Of a stretch of 5,679 bases of DNA, positions 1 through 5,679 are shown piece after piece. The notes under the pieces are model-generated. The model was given only the letters and a program-made list of their open reading frames with translations, was not told the DNA's origin and searched no databases. Position 1 is the first letter of the stretch, and each line of letters starts with the position of its first letter. The stretch covers positions 1 through 5,679 of the forward strand of contig CANGBE010000107.1 in assembly GCA_947451875.1 (NCBI GenBank), given 5' to 3'. Position numbers and translations under genes: made by a program. This DNA comes from Sphingomonadaceae bacterium. Its GTDB lineage: Bacteria; Pseudomonadota; Alphaproteobacteria; Sphingomonadales; Sphingomonadaceae.

Positions 1-84
1 CGTGCCAAGCTTTACTATCTGCGCGGCCGCACCGGCAAGCGCGCTCGTATTGCCGAGCGCAAGGTTGCCCGCGTCGAAGGCTAA
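1..84 (+). CDS. rplS: 50S ribosomal protein L19, C-terminal end (partial)
   Basis: Only the last 27 codons and the TAA stop (82-84) are inside the window; the gene starts upstream of base 1. The translated tail contains KLYYLRGRTGKRARIAER, which matches the highly conserved C-terminus of bacterial L19 (family pattern KLYYLRxRxGKxARIxE). L19 is a structural protein of the large ribosomal subunit, located at the 30S-50S interface. In many proteobacteria rplS is the last gene of the rpsP-rimM-trmD-rplS operon. A good intrinsic terminator 33 bases after the stop fits that position, though the upstream genes are not visible here. The frame is open from the first base. The identification is secure despite the short length because the tail is so conserved. 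Confidence 0.95.
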   Translation, partial: RAKLYYLRGRTGKRARIAERKVARVEG

Positions 85-117
85 GTGCCGACGGCAGCAA
101 GGCCTCAAAAACATGAG

Positions 118-145
118 GGGCTCCGGTTCGCGCCGGGGCCCTTTT
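118..145 (+). terminator. Intrinsic terminator after rplS
   Basis: A 9-bp stem (118-126 GGGCTCCGG with 133-141 CCGGGGCCC, one T-G wobble) closes a 6-base loop (TTCGCG) and is followed directly by TTTT (142-145), then G and another TTTT run. It lies 33 bases after the rplS stop and before the next gene, as expected for the end of a ribosomal protein operon. Confidence 0.85.
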
Positions 146-189
146 GCTTTTGCGCAGGCAGGGTTTTCCACAGCCTCAAAGTTAGTGTG

Positions 190-217
190 TTGCCATCATG
201 ATACACCGTGCTAGGTT
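190..217 (+). promoter_or_regulatory. Weak promoter candidate for the DUF418 gene
   Basis: TTGCCA (190-195) and TAGGTT (212-217) are separated by 16 bases and lie between the rplS terminator and the ATG at 247. Both hexamers match the sigma-70-type consensus only partly. A promoter is expected here because the upstream transcript ends at 145, but the exact elements are uncertain. Confidence 0.3.
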
Positions 218-246
218 TCACTTACAACCGAACAGGGGAATCGGGG

Positions 247-1596
247 ATGAGCGAAGCTGTAACAGCATCACACGAAGTGGCTTTGGCGCCAGTGCGCGGG
301 CGGGATCGTATCGCTGTGCTGGACATGATGCGGGGGATTGCCATCCTTGGCATCTTTTACATGAACATTCCTTTCATGGCGGGGCCGATTGCGGCCTTGA
401 TGGGCGATATCCGATCGATGGGTTGGAGCACTGCCGACCAGCACGTCTGGCAGATCATCGAAGTGACTTGGGAAGGCACCCAGCGGGGTATGCTGGAATT
501 CCTGTTCGGCGCGGGCCTGATGGTCACTGCTGCCAAGGCGATGGATGGCGATGGCCCGGTTGCTGTGGCGGATCTCTATATCCGACGTAACCTGTGGTTG
601 CTTGCTTTTGGCCTGCTTGATATTTTTGGCCTGCTGTGGCCGGGAGACATCCTGCACGTTTACGCGCTCTGCGCGCTGGGCCTGTTCCCGTTCCGCAAGC
701 TCAAGGTGAAATGGTTGCTGACCCTCGGCCTTGCCTTTGCGGCCTTCACGGCGGTCGGCGGGGCTTTCCAGTATGCCGGACGGGCGGAAACCCAGAAGAC
801 CTACCAAGTAGCGGTCGAAAAGCAGAGCCACGGCCAGAAGCTCAACAAAGAGGAGCAGGCCGCGGTCAAGGAGTGGAAGGATATCGAAATCCGGATTACC
901 GGAAACGAGCCATTTCTGAACCAGATGCGCGCCGCTGAACCTCCCGCGCGCGCGGGGAACTTTGCTGCCTATGCCAGCTTTATGTGGAACGGCTATCTGG
1001 AGATCGTCGCCAAGGGCAGTTTGCTGTTTGGCGTGTTCGAGGCCTTCAGCGCGATGCTGATCGGCATCGCCTTATGGAAGTTGGGCTTCCTGCAGGGTAA
1101 ACGATCGACGAAGGAATATGTCATCGCGCTGGTGCTCGCCTACGGCTTTGGCATGGGCGCGCGCTACATCGGCACGCTTGAAAGAATGACCTTCACCCCG
1201 ATCCCCAAGACGTTGTGGATCACCAGTGAACTGGCGCGATTGGCGGTCAGCTTTGGCCATGTCGCGGCGATCAACCTGCTGGCACGGGCCAAGCCGTTGA
1301 GCCGGATTATGGATCTGTTCCGCTCGGCCGGGCAGATGGCCTTTTCGCTCTATTTCATGGAGCAGATCGCCGGCATCTGGGTGATGTTCTCGCCCATCGG
1401 CATGCATCTGCCCGGGGCTCAAGGCTGGGCACATCTGGCATGGCAGGCGACGATTGTTGTGGCGATCCTGCTGGTTTTTGCCAACGTGTGGATGCGGTTC
1501 TTCGTCTCAGGCCCGCTGGAATGGGTGTGGCGTAGCCTCGCCTACAACAAGCGGCAGCCATTTCTGCGTGTGAAAAGCCCAGCTTTGGCCGCGTGA
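247..1596 (+). CDS. DUF418 (YeiB-like) family integral membrane protein
   Basis: A 449-residue polytopic inner-membrane protein of unknown biochemical role; members are often described as putative transporters without proof. Seen: an N-terminal motif LDMMRGIAILGI (25-36) matching the family pattern LDxLRGxALLGI; FLFGAG at 85-90; GDILHVYAL at 133-141; and a C-terminal DUF418 region (about 285-435) with GQMAFSLYFMEQ (362-373) and GPLEWVWRSL (422-431), both typical. About nine or ten hydrophobic segments can be traced (around 24-44, 80-98, 114-131, 133-149, 155-176, 255-281, 290-308, 330-347, 362-383, 396-418). A long charged stretch (about 178-235) interrupts the middle and is probably a soluble loop. 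The ATG at 247 is chosen because AGGGGA (234-239) sits 7 bases upstream. A GTG at 208 would add 13 residues with no good ribosome-binding site and no homology to the family N-terminus. The gene stands alone between a terminator and the asd promoter. Confidence 0.88.
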   Translation: MSEAVTASHEVALAPVRGRDRIAVLDMMRGIAILGIFYMNIPFMAGPIAALMGDIRSMGWSTADQHVWQIIEVTWEGTQRGMLEFLFGAGLMVTAAKAMDGDGPVAVADLYIRRNLWLLAFGLLDIFGLLWPGDILHVYALCALGLFPFRKLKVKWLLTLGLAFAAFTAVGGAFQYAGRAETQKTYQVAVEKQSHGQKLNKEEQAAVKEWKDIEIRITGNEPFLNQMRAAEPPARAGNFAAYASFMWNGYLEIVAKGSLLFGVFEAFSAMLIGIALWKLGFLQGKRSTKEYVIALVLAYGFGMGARYIGTLERMTFTPIPKTLWITSELARLAVSFGHVAAINLLARAKPLSRIMDLFRSAGQMAFSLYFMEQIAGIWVMFSPIGMHLPGAQGWAHLAWQATIVVAILLVFANVWMRFFVSGPLEWVWRSLAYNKRQPFLRVKSPALAA

Positions 1597-1609
1597 AGCC
1601 CGTATTGCA

Positions 1610-1640
1610 TTGACATAGCCGCCCCCGTTCCCCAAGCGCG
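1610..1640 (+). promoter_or_regulatory. Probable asd promoter
   Basis: A perfect -35 hexamer TTGACA (1610-1615) starts 13 bases after the DUF418 stop. It is followed by a C-rich spacer; at 17 bases spacing the -10 would fall near 1633-1638 (CAAGCG), which is a poor match to TATAAT. A strong TTGACA followed by a C-rich stretch and a degenerate -10 fits my recollection of sphingomonad promoters. The -35 is clear; the -10 assignment is inference. Confidence 0.5.
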
Positions 1641-1667
1641 CCCCCTGTTTCCACTCAGGAGCGACAC

Positions 1668-2693
1668 ATGGGTTACCGGGTAGTTGTTGTCGGTGCGACG
1701 GGTAATGTCGGCCGCGAAATGATGAACATTCTCGCCGAGCGCGAGTTCCCCTGCGACGAGATCGCGGCAGTGGCTTCGTCGCGTTCGCAGGGCACCGAGG
1801 TTGAATTCGGCGATTCAGGACGGATGCTCAAAGTCCAGAACATCGAGAACTTCGATTTCACCGGCTGGGATATGGCCCTGTTCGCCGCTGGCTCCGGCCC
1901 CACCGCCATCCACGCGCCGCGTGCTGCTGCCCAGGGCTGCGTAGTGATCGATAACTCGTCGCTCTATCGGATGGACCCGGACGTGCCACTGATCGTTCCT
2001 GAAGTGAACCCTGAGGCGATTGACGGCTACAAGAAGAAGATGATCATCGCCAACCCCAACTGCTCCACGGCGCAGTTGGTTGTCGCGCTGAAGCCACTGC
2101 ACGATGCCGCAACAATCAAGCGCGTCGTCGTTTCCACCTATCAGTCGGTGTCTGGCGCCGGCAAGGAAGGCATGGACGAGCTGTTCGAGCAGAGCCGCAA
2201 CATCTTTGTCGGCGATCCGGCTGCGCCGAAGAAGTTCACCAAGCAGATCGCCTTCAACGTGATCCCGCACATCGATGTTTTCCTTGATGATGGTTACACC
2301 AAGGAAGAATGGAAGATGGTGGTCGAGACTAAGAAGATTCTCGATCCCAAGATCAAGCTGACCGCCACTTGCGTGCGCGTGCCGGTGTTCGTCGGACATT
2401 CGGAAGCTGTGAGCATCGAGTTTGAAAACGAGATCACCGGCAAGCAGGCACAGGACATCTTGCGCGAAGCCCCCGGCGTGATGCTGGTCGATAAGCGCGA
2501 AGACGGCGGTTACGTTACGCCGGTCGAATGCGTCGGTGACTATGCCACCTTCGTTTCGCGCGTGCGCGAAGATAGCACTGTTGAAAACGGCATTGTCCTC
2601 TGGTGCGTTTCAGACAACTTGCGCAAGGGCGCCGCGCTGAATGCGGTGCAGATTGCCGAGCTGCTGGGACGGCGGCACCTGAAGAAGGGCTGA
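1668..2693 (+). CDS. asd: Aspartate-semialdehyde dehydrogenase
   Basis: Cytoplasmic NADPH-dependent enzyme that reduces aspartyl-4-phosphate to aspartate-4-semialdehyde, the branch point leading to lysine/diaminopimelate, threonine, methionine and isoleucine; diaminopimelate makes it important for cell-wall synthesis. Seen: an N-terminal Rossmann dinucleotide-binding motif GATGNVG (9-15); the active-site motif NPNCST with the nucleophilic Cys at 132; TYQSVSGAGKEG (157-168); the substrate-region EEWKMVVETKKI (213-224); and RVPVFVGHSE (237-246) with the catalytic His at 244. The 341-residue length suits the bacterial short-form family and no key motif is missing. The ATG at 1668 has AGGAG (1657-1661) six bases upstream and begins directly with the Rossmann strand, so the start is secure. 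It appears to be a single-gene unit, with its own promoter at 1610 and a strong terminator at 2728. Confidence 0.97.
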   Translation: MGYRVVVVGATGNVGREMMNILAEREFPCDEIAAVASSRSQGTEVEFGDSGRMLKVQNIENFDFTGWDMALFAAGSGPTAIHAPRAAAQGCVVIDNSSLYRMDPDVPLIVPEVNPEAIDGYKKKMIIANPNCSTAQLVVALKPLHDAATIKRVVVSTYQSVSGAGKEGMDELFEQSRNIFVGDPAAPKKFTKQIAFNVIPHIDVFLDDGYTKEEWKMVVETKKILDPKIKLTATCVRVPVFVGHSEAVSIEFENEITGKQAQDILREAPGVMLVDKREDGGYVTPVECVGDYATFVSRVREDSTVENGIVLWCVSDNLRKGAALNAVQIAELLGRRHLKKG

Positions 2694-2727
2694 TGGCCTT
2701 GGCGAATGGCCCGGCTTTGGGCTAGGC

Positions 2728-2768
2728 AATGGGCGCGTCCGGTAATTCGGGTGCGCCCATTTCGTTTT
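2728..2768 (+). terminator. Strong intrinsic terminator after asd
   Basis: A 14-bp stem (2728-2741 with 2748-2761; outer AATGGGCGC/GCGCCCATT perfect, two G-T wobbles further in) closes the loop GTAATT (2742-2747). A T-rich tail, TCGTTTT (2762-2768), follows. It begins 35 bases after the asd stop. A smaller GCCC/GGGC hairpin (2709-2722) precedes it. Its end is only 17 bases before the GTG of the next gene. Confidence 0.85.
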
Positions 2769-2785
2769 GAAGGCTCAACCGCACT

Positions 2786-4600
2786 GTGACCCTGCCCCTT
2801 TCTGCTCCTGACACGCAGCTTGTCCAAACTGCCCAAGCTGCGCTGGGCGCAGGAGATATCACCGCTGCCGCAGAGGCATTGGCCAAGCTTTCGGTTGATG
2901 GTGCGCGTCATCCGCACGCTTTGTTTTTCGCCAGTCAGGTGCTGATCGCGCAGGGGCGGATGGCAGAGGCGCGTGTCATGCTGGAGGCGCTGACCACCTT
3001 GCTGCCGATGAATCCGCATGGCTGGAACGCGCTGGGCAACCTCGCTTCGGAAGAGGGCAATCCCAAGGCAGCGGCAGAGGCCTATGCGCGGGCGGCTTCG
3101 CTCGATTCTGCCGGGCTCGATTTTTGGCTTAATCTGGCCTCAGCCCAGATCGACCTGCGCAATTTTGCTGAGGCGAACGCCGCTTTGAATTCGGCCGAGC
3201 GGGTCACTCAGGCTGATCCTCGTCAATGGGTGCTGCGCGGGCTTGCCGAGCGCGGCCTTGGTAACAATCAGGCGGCGATCGATGCCTGCTGCAGAGCGCT
3301 TGATCTGGAACCGGGCAATGTGGCCGCACGCCACAATTTCGCCGAAGCCCTGCGCGCGCTCGACGAGCAGGAAGAGGCGCTGATGATCATCGGCAATGCG
3401 GATGGATTGCCCGAAGTCAGCCGCAACCTGCGCGCCCACCTGCTGGCCGACCTTGGCCGGTTTGATGAGGCTGTGACAACGTTCAAGCAGGTAATTGCGC
3501 GGCAACCTGAACTGGCAGACGCATCTGCCAGTCTGGCGCAGGTTCTGCCTCAAATCGGGCGCGGGGCAGAGGCGCTCGATGGCTTTCGCACCGCACTGAA
3601 AGTCAGGGCCACCGACCGCGACCTTTGGCTTACAGCCATCGCTACTGCCAAAGATATCAAGCAGGCTGACCAGCTGATCGAATGGTGCGGCGATTGGGAC
3701 AAACGGTTCGGCGTCGATCCGGCGGTCACGCTGGCGCGCGGCATCGGTCATGCGCTGAAGGGTGAACGCACTGCGGCGATCGACATCATGCGTGGGATAC
3801 TGCGCGCTAACCCTGAGGCACCCGGCGTCCATGGCCATATCGCGCCCCTGCTGCTGGCCGAAGGCGATTGGGATGCGGGGGAGCACCACGCGCTCGAAGC
3901 CAGCCGCCTGTCCCCGCGCGATCTCTCGGGTTGGGCCTGGCTCACCGTGGCATGGCGGCTGAAGCAGGACGCGCGTGAGGAATGGCTGGCCGACTATGAC
4001 CGGCTGGTGATGCCGGTCGATCTCGGAATGTCCGAAGACGAAATCGCCGCGGTCGCAGCCGCGCTGCATCCACTGCACAAGACAAGCAACCATCCCGCCA
4101 GCCAGTCCCCGCGCGGCGGCACCCAGACTCCGGGCATCCTGTTCGACCGTGCCATTCCCGAAGTGCAGAAGCTGGCAACCCGACTGCGGTTGGCGATTAA
4201 TGACCAGATCGCGATGCTGCGCAGCGATGAAACGCATCCGTTCCTCTCGCGGCTGGCGGGCGGGATTAGCTTTGCCGGATCGTGGTCAGTCCGGCTGGCA
4301 AGTGCGGGCTTCCACGCCAACCACATCCACCACATGGGCTGGCTGAGTTCGGCCTGCTATATTGAACTGCCGCCCGAGGTGGCTGCACCCGAGGCGGGGC
4401 TGGCGGTGCCGCCCGGCGTGCTGCAGTTCGGGGTTCCCGACGAGACGCTGGGCCTGAACCTTACCCCGCGCCGCATTGTGCAGCCAAAGGTCGGCTCGCT
4501 GGTGCTGTTCCCCAGCTATTTTTGGCACGGAACCGCGCCGTTTGAGAGCCAGTCTCCGCGTATGACGGTGGCCTTCGATGCCCTGCCTGCGGGGTTCTAA
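2786..4600 (+). CDS. TPR-repeat protein with C-terminal putative 2OG-Fe(II) oxygenase domain
   Basis: A 604-residue protein, probably cytoplasmic (no signal peptide or membrane segment). Residues about 43-380 are helical tetratricopeptide repeats with a period near 34, for example WNALGNLASEEGNPKAAAEA (80-99) and GLAERGLGNNQAAIDACCRA (152-171). About nine or ten units can be traced, the middle ones degenerate. A linker carries QSPRGGTQTPGILF (440-453), like the SLRGGTQTxGxLF segment I recall preceding this oxygenase type. Residues about 496-602 resemble the putative 2OG-Fe(II) oxygenase family (2OG-FeII_Oxy_5): SWSVRL (499-504), HANHIHHMGWLSS (510-522), VGSLVLFPSYFWHGT (569-583) and PRMTVAFD (591-598). 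Likely metal ligands are H513 and/or H515 plus H581, with R592 for 2-oxoglutarate; these are inferred from family layout. TPRs would bind a protein partner or substrate, so protein hydroxylation is possible but unproven. The GTG start has only a distant GAAGG (2769-2773, 12 bases away) and may be misplaced. The gene is coupled to the downstream hydrolase. Confidence 0.87.
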   Translation: MTLPLSAPDTQLVQTAQAALGAGDITAAAEALAKLSVDGARHPHALFFASQVLIAQGRMAEARVMLEALTTLLPMNPHGWNALGNLASEEGNPKAAAEAYARAASLDSAGLDFWLNLASAQIDLRNFAEANAALNSAERVTQADPRQWVLRGLAERGLGNNQAAIDACCRALDLEPGNVAARHNFAEALRALDEQEEALMIIGNADGLPEVSRNLRAHLLADLGRFDEAVTTFKQVIARQPELADASASLAQVLPQIGRGAEALDGFRTALKVRATDRDLWLTAIATAKDIKQADQLIEWCGDWDKRFGVDPAVTLARGIGHALKGERTAAIDIMRGILRANPEAPGVHGHIAPLLLAEGDWDAGEHHALEASRLSPRDLSGWAWLTVAWRLKQDAREEWLADYDRLVMPVDLGMSEDEIAAVAAALHPLHKTSNHPASQSPRGGTQTPGILFDRAIPEVQKLATRLRLAINDQIAMLRSDETHPFLSRLAGGISFAGSWSVRLASAGFHANHIHHMGWLSSACYIELPPEVAAPEAGLAVPPGVLQFGVPDETLGLNLTPRRIVQPKVGSLVLFPSYFWHGTAPFESQSPRMTVAFDALPAGF

Positions 4601-5374
4601 GTGGGCGAGGTAACGACCGAGTTCCATACCGGCCTTGGCGGCGTGCAACTGGCCGTCCACCGGCTGGGACAAGGGCGACCGGTGATCCTGCTGCACGGCC
4701 TGTTTTCCAGCGCCGAGGTCAACTGGATCCGCTATGGCCATGCTGCGCTGATTGCCGCAGCGGGTTTTGAGGTGATCATGCCGGACCTGCGGGCCCACGG
4801 CATGAGCGATGCCTCGCAGAACCCAAGCGACTATCCGCACGATGTGCTGGTGACCGATCTGGAGGCGCTGGTGCGCAGCCTTGGCTTGTCTGACTATGAC
4901 CTCGGCGGATTTTCGCTCGGTGCGCGCACTGCGCTGAAGGGCGTGCTGGCGGGCCTGACGCCGCGGCGGCTGGTGCTTGGCGGGATGGGGCTGGAGGGGC
5001 TGGTCAAATGGGGCGGTCGCTCTGATTTCTTCCTCGATGTGATTGACCGCTTCGGCACGATCCCACGCGACGATCCGGCCTATTTCGCGCAGAGCTTCAT
5101 GAAGACGATGAAGATCGATCCGGTCGCGGCGCGGCTGCTGCTTCATTCGATCGTGGGGCCCCATGCTAGAGAAGGAGGGGGGATTGCCGATTTCTCCGCC
5201 GTTACCATGCCGACGCTGGTGGTCTGCGGCACCGAGGATCGCGACAACGGATCGCCCCATGCGCTGGTCGACGCGCTGCCGCAGGGCACGCTCGCGGAAA
5301 TTCCGGGCACGCACATGAGCTGTGTCTCGCGGCGTGAATTAGGTCAGGCGATTCTTGGCTTCTTGTCTGTCTGA
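4601..5374 (+). CDS. Alpha/beta-fold hydrolase
   Basis: A 257-residue soluble alpha/beta hydrolase, a typical length for the family, with no signal peptide. Seen: the oxyanion-hole motif VILLHGLFSS (28-37); PDLRAHGMSD (61-70), the usual strand-4/loop segment; the nucleophile elbow GFSLG (103-107) with Ser105; LVVCGTEDRD (206-215) with the probable acid Asp213; and PGTHMS (235-240) with the catalytic His238. The Ser-Asp-His triad is complete, so an active esterase, lipase or related hydrolase is expected; the substrate cannot be told. The GTG start directly follows the TAA of the TPR-oxygenase gene with no intervening base. GGGG (4591-4594) lies six bases upstream inside the previous gene, a weak ribosome-binding site that suits translational coupling. 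The next in-frame start would cut into the first strands, so GTG 4601 is preferred. No terminator follows. Confidence 0.9.
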   Translation: MGEVTTEFHTGLGGVQLAVHRLGQGRPVILLHGLFSSAEVNWIRYGHAALIAAAGFEVIMPDLRAHGMSDASQNPSDYPHDVLVTDLEALVRSLGLSDYDLGGFSLGARTALKGVLAGLTPRRLVLGGMGLEGLVKWGGRSDFFLDVIDRFGTIPRDDPAYFAQSFMKTMKIDPVAARLLLHSIVGPHAREGGGIADFSAVTMPTLVVCGTEDRDNGSPHALVDALPQGTLAEIPGTHMSCVSRRELGQAILGFLSV

Positions 5375-5392
5375 TTCTTCGACCAACCGCTC

Positions 5393-5420
5393 TTGACCGC
5401 GCCGCTTCGGGCATTATGCC
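5393..5420 (+). promoter_or_regulatory. Candidate promoter for the exported peptidase gene
   Basis: TTGACC (5393-5398, five of six matches to the -35 consensus) and TATGCC (5415-5420) are spaced 16 bases apart in the 83-base gap before the ATG at 5458. The -10 is only a half match. Read-through from the hydrolase gene is also possible, because no terminator is visible between them. Confidence 0.4.
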
Positions 5421-5457
5421 GTTTCGTCTGAAACCATTCCGTCCTGAAGGATTGCTC

Positions 5458-5679
5458 ATGAAGAAACTCGTCTCGCTCGCGGCTGTTGCTGCCGGCCTCG
5501 TTGCTGCTCCGGCCTTTGCCAAGACCACGCCGGCGCCCAAATCTCCAACTAGCGTCGATGTGTGGGTGAAGAAGGCGGACAAGACCTATTTCGACGAGAC
5601 GGTGAAGAACGGGCAGACCGAATGGGTCTATGAGACCTACATCATGGACGATTCCGCCGCGATTGCTGCGGATGAAAAC
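5458..5679 (+). CDS. Exported protein, probable M2-family (ACE-like) metallopeptidase, N-terminal part
   Basis: Only the first 74 codons are present; the frame stays open to the window edge. The ATG has a good ribosome-binding site, GAAGGA (5446-5451), six bases upstream. Residues 1-21 form a clear Sec signal peptide: MKK, a hydrophobic Leu/Ala/Val core, then APAFA with predicted cleavage before Lys22. A short Pro/Thr/Lys/Ser linker (about 22-31) follows. The segment QTEWVYETYIMDDSAAIAAD (53-72) resembles the N-terminal helix of bacterial M2 peptidyl-dipeptidases (pattern AxWVxATYITxDTxALAA). Members are zinc dipeptidyl-carboxypeptidases of about 600 residues that would act in the periplasm. 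The HEXXH zinc motif lies beyond the window, so the family call rests on this one segment. The signal peptide and coding status are much more certain than the product. Confidence 0.72.
   Translation, partial: MKKLVSLAAVAAGLVAAPAFAKTTPAPKSPTSVDVWVKKADKTYFDETVKNGQTEWVYETYIMDDSAAIAADEN

Noticed and set aside
2..214. Plus-strand frame of 70 codons overlapping the rplS end and its terminator
   Set aside because: It overlaps the conserved L19 tail in another frame and runs through the terminator hairpin; the product is low-complexity with no ribosome-binding site visible inside the window.
208..246. GTG at 208 as the start of the DUF418 protein
   Set aside because: The ATG at 247 has AGGGGA at good spacing and is close to the conserved N-terminal motif; the 13-residue extension has no such support and overlaps the region needed for a promoter.
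1815..2399. Minus-strand open frame (194 codons) inside asd
   Set aside because: It is antisense to a complete, fully conserved asd, so its openness is explained by codon bias on the + strand.
2709..2722. Small GCCC/GGGC hairpin just after asd as a separate terminator
   Set aside because: The stem is only four base pairs and no T-run follows it; the 14-bp hairpin at 2728-2761 is the convincing terminator.
3140..4237. Long open frame on the minus strand (365 codons) opposite the TPR-oxygenase gene
   Set aside because: It lies wholly antisense to a well-supported gene, encodes a low-complexity Arg/Gln/Ala-rich sequence with no recognisable motif, and such shadow frames are common in GC-rich genomes.
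4286..5314. Long open frame on the minus strand (342 codons) opposite the oxygenase/hydrolase junction
   Set aside because: It runs across the end of one real gene and most of the next, has an Arg/His/Gln-rich composition typical of antisense shadows, and shows no family motif.
1..5679. CRISPR arrays, insertion sequences, tRNA or rRNA genes, phage or defence genes
   Set aside because: No regularly spaced repeats, no transposase-like reading frame or terminal inverted repeats, and no tRNA/rRNA-like sequence were seen; the + strand is almost filled by ordinary chromosomal genes.

Overview
The window is GC-rich chromosomal DNA with every supported gene on the + strand. It looks like an alphaproteobacterium, most likely of the order Sphingomonadales (Erythrobacter/Novosphingobium-like). 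The reasons are the C-terminal sequence of L19, the asd promoter layout (a perfect TTGACA followed by a C-rich spacer), and the set of protein families: a DUF418 membrane protein, a TPR/2OG-Fe(II) oxygenase fusion and an exported M2-type peptidase. The genus is inferred from recognition of families, not from a search.

Layout. 1-84: the end of rplS (ribosomal protein L19), closed by a clear intrinsic terminator at 118-145. 146-246: a short intergenic stretch with only a weak promoter candidate. 247-1596: a polytopic membrane protein of the DUF418 (YeiB-like) family. 1610-1640: a probable promoter for the next gene. 1668-2693: asd, aspartate-semialdehyde dehydrogenase, with all expected motifs. 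2728-2768: a strong 14-bp intrinsic terminator. 2786-4600: a 604-residue protein with about nine or ten TPR units followed by a C-terminal putative 2OG-Fe(II) oxygenase domain. 4601-5374: an alpha/beta hydrolase whose GTG start directly abuts the TPR gene's stop codon. 5393-5420: a possible promoter. 5458 to the window end: the first 74 residues of an exported protein, probably an M2-family (ACE-like) metallopeptidase.

How the genes fit together. rplS and asd are housekeeping genes. The DUF418 gene lies between them as a separate unit, and its function is unknown. The oxygenase and hydrolase genes have no gap between them and are almost certainly one translationally coupled operon, so they may act in the same process, but no substrate can be read from the sequence. 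The peptidase gene starts 83 bases downstream with its own good ribosome-binding site, and no terminator is visible before it.

There is no sign of mobile elements, CRISPR, tRNA or rRNA genes, or pseudogenes. The most interesting part is the TPR-oxygenase/hydrolase pair, together with how it can be transcribed when its start codon lies only 17 bases after a strong terminator.
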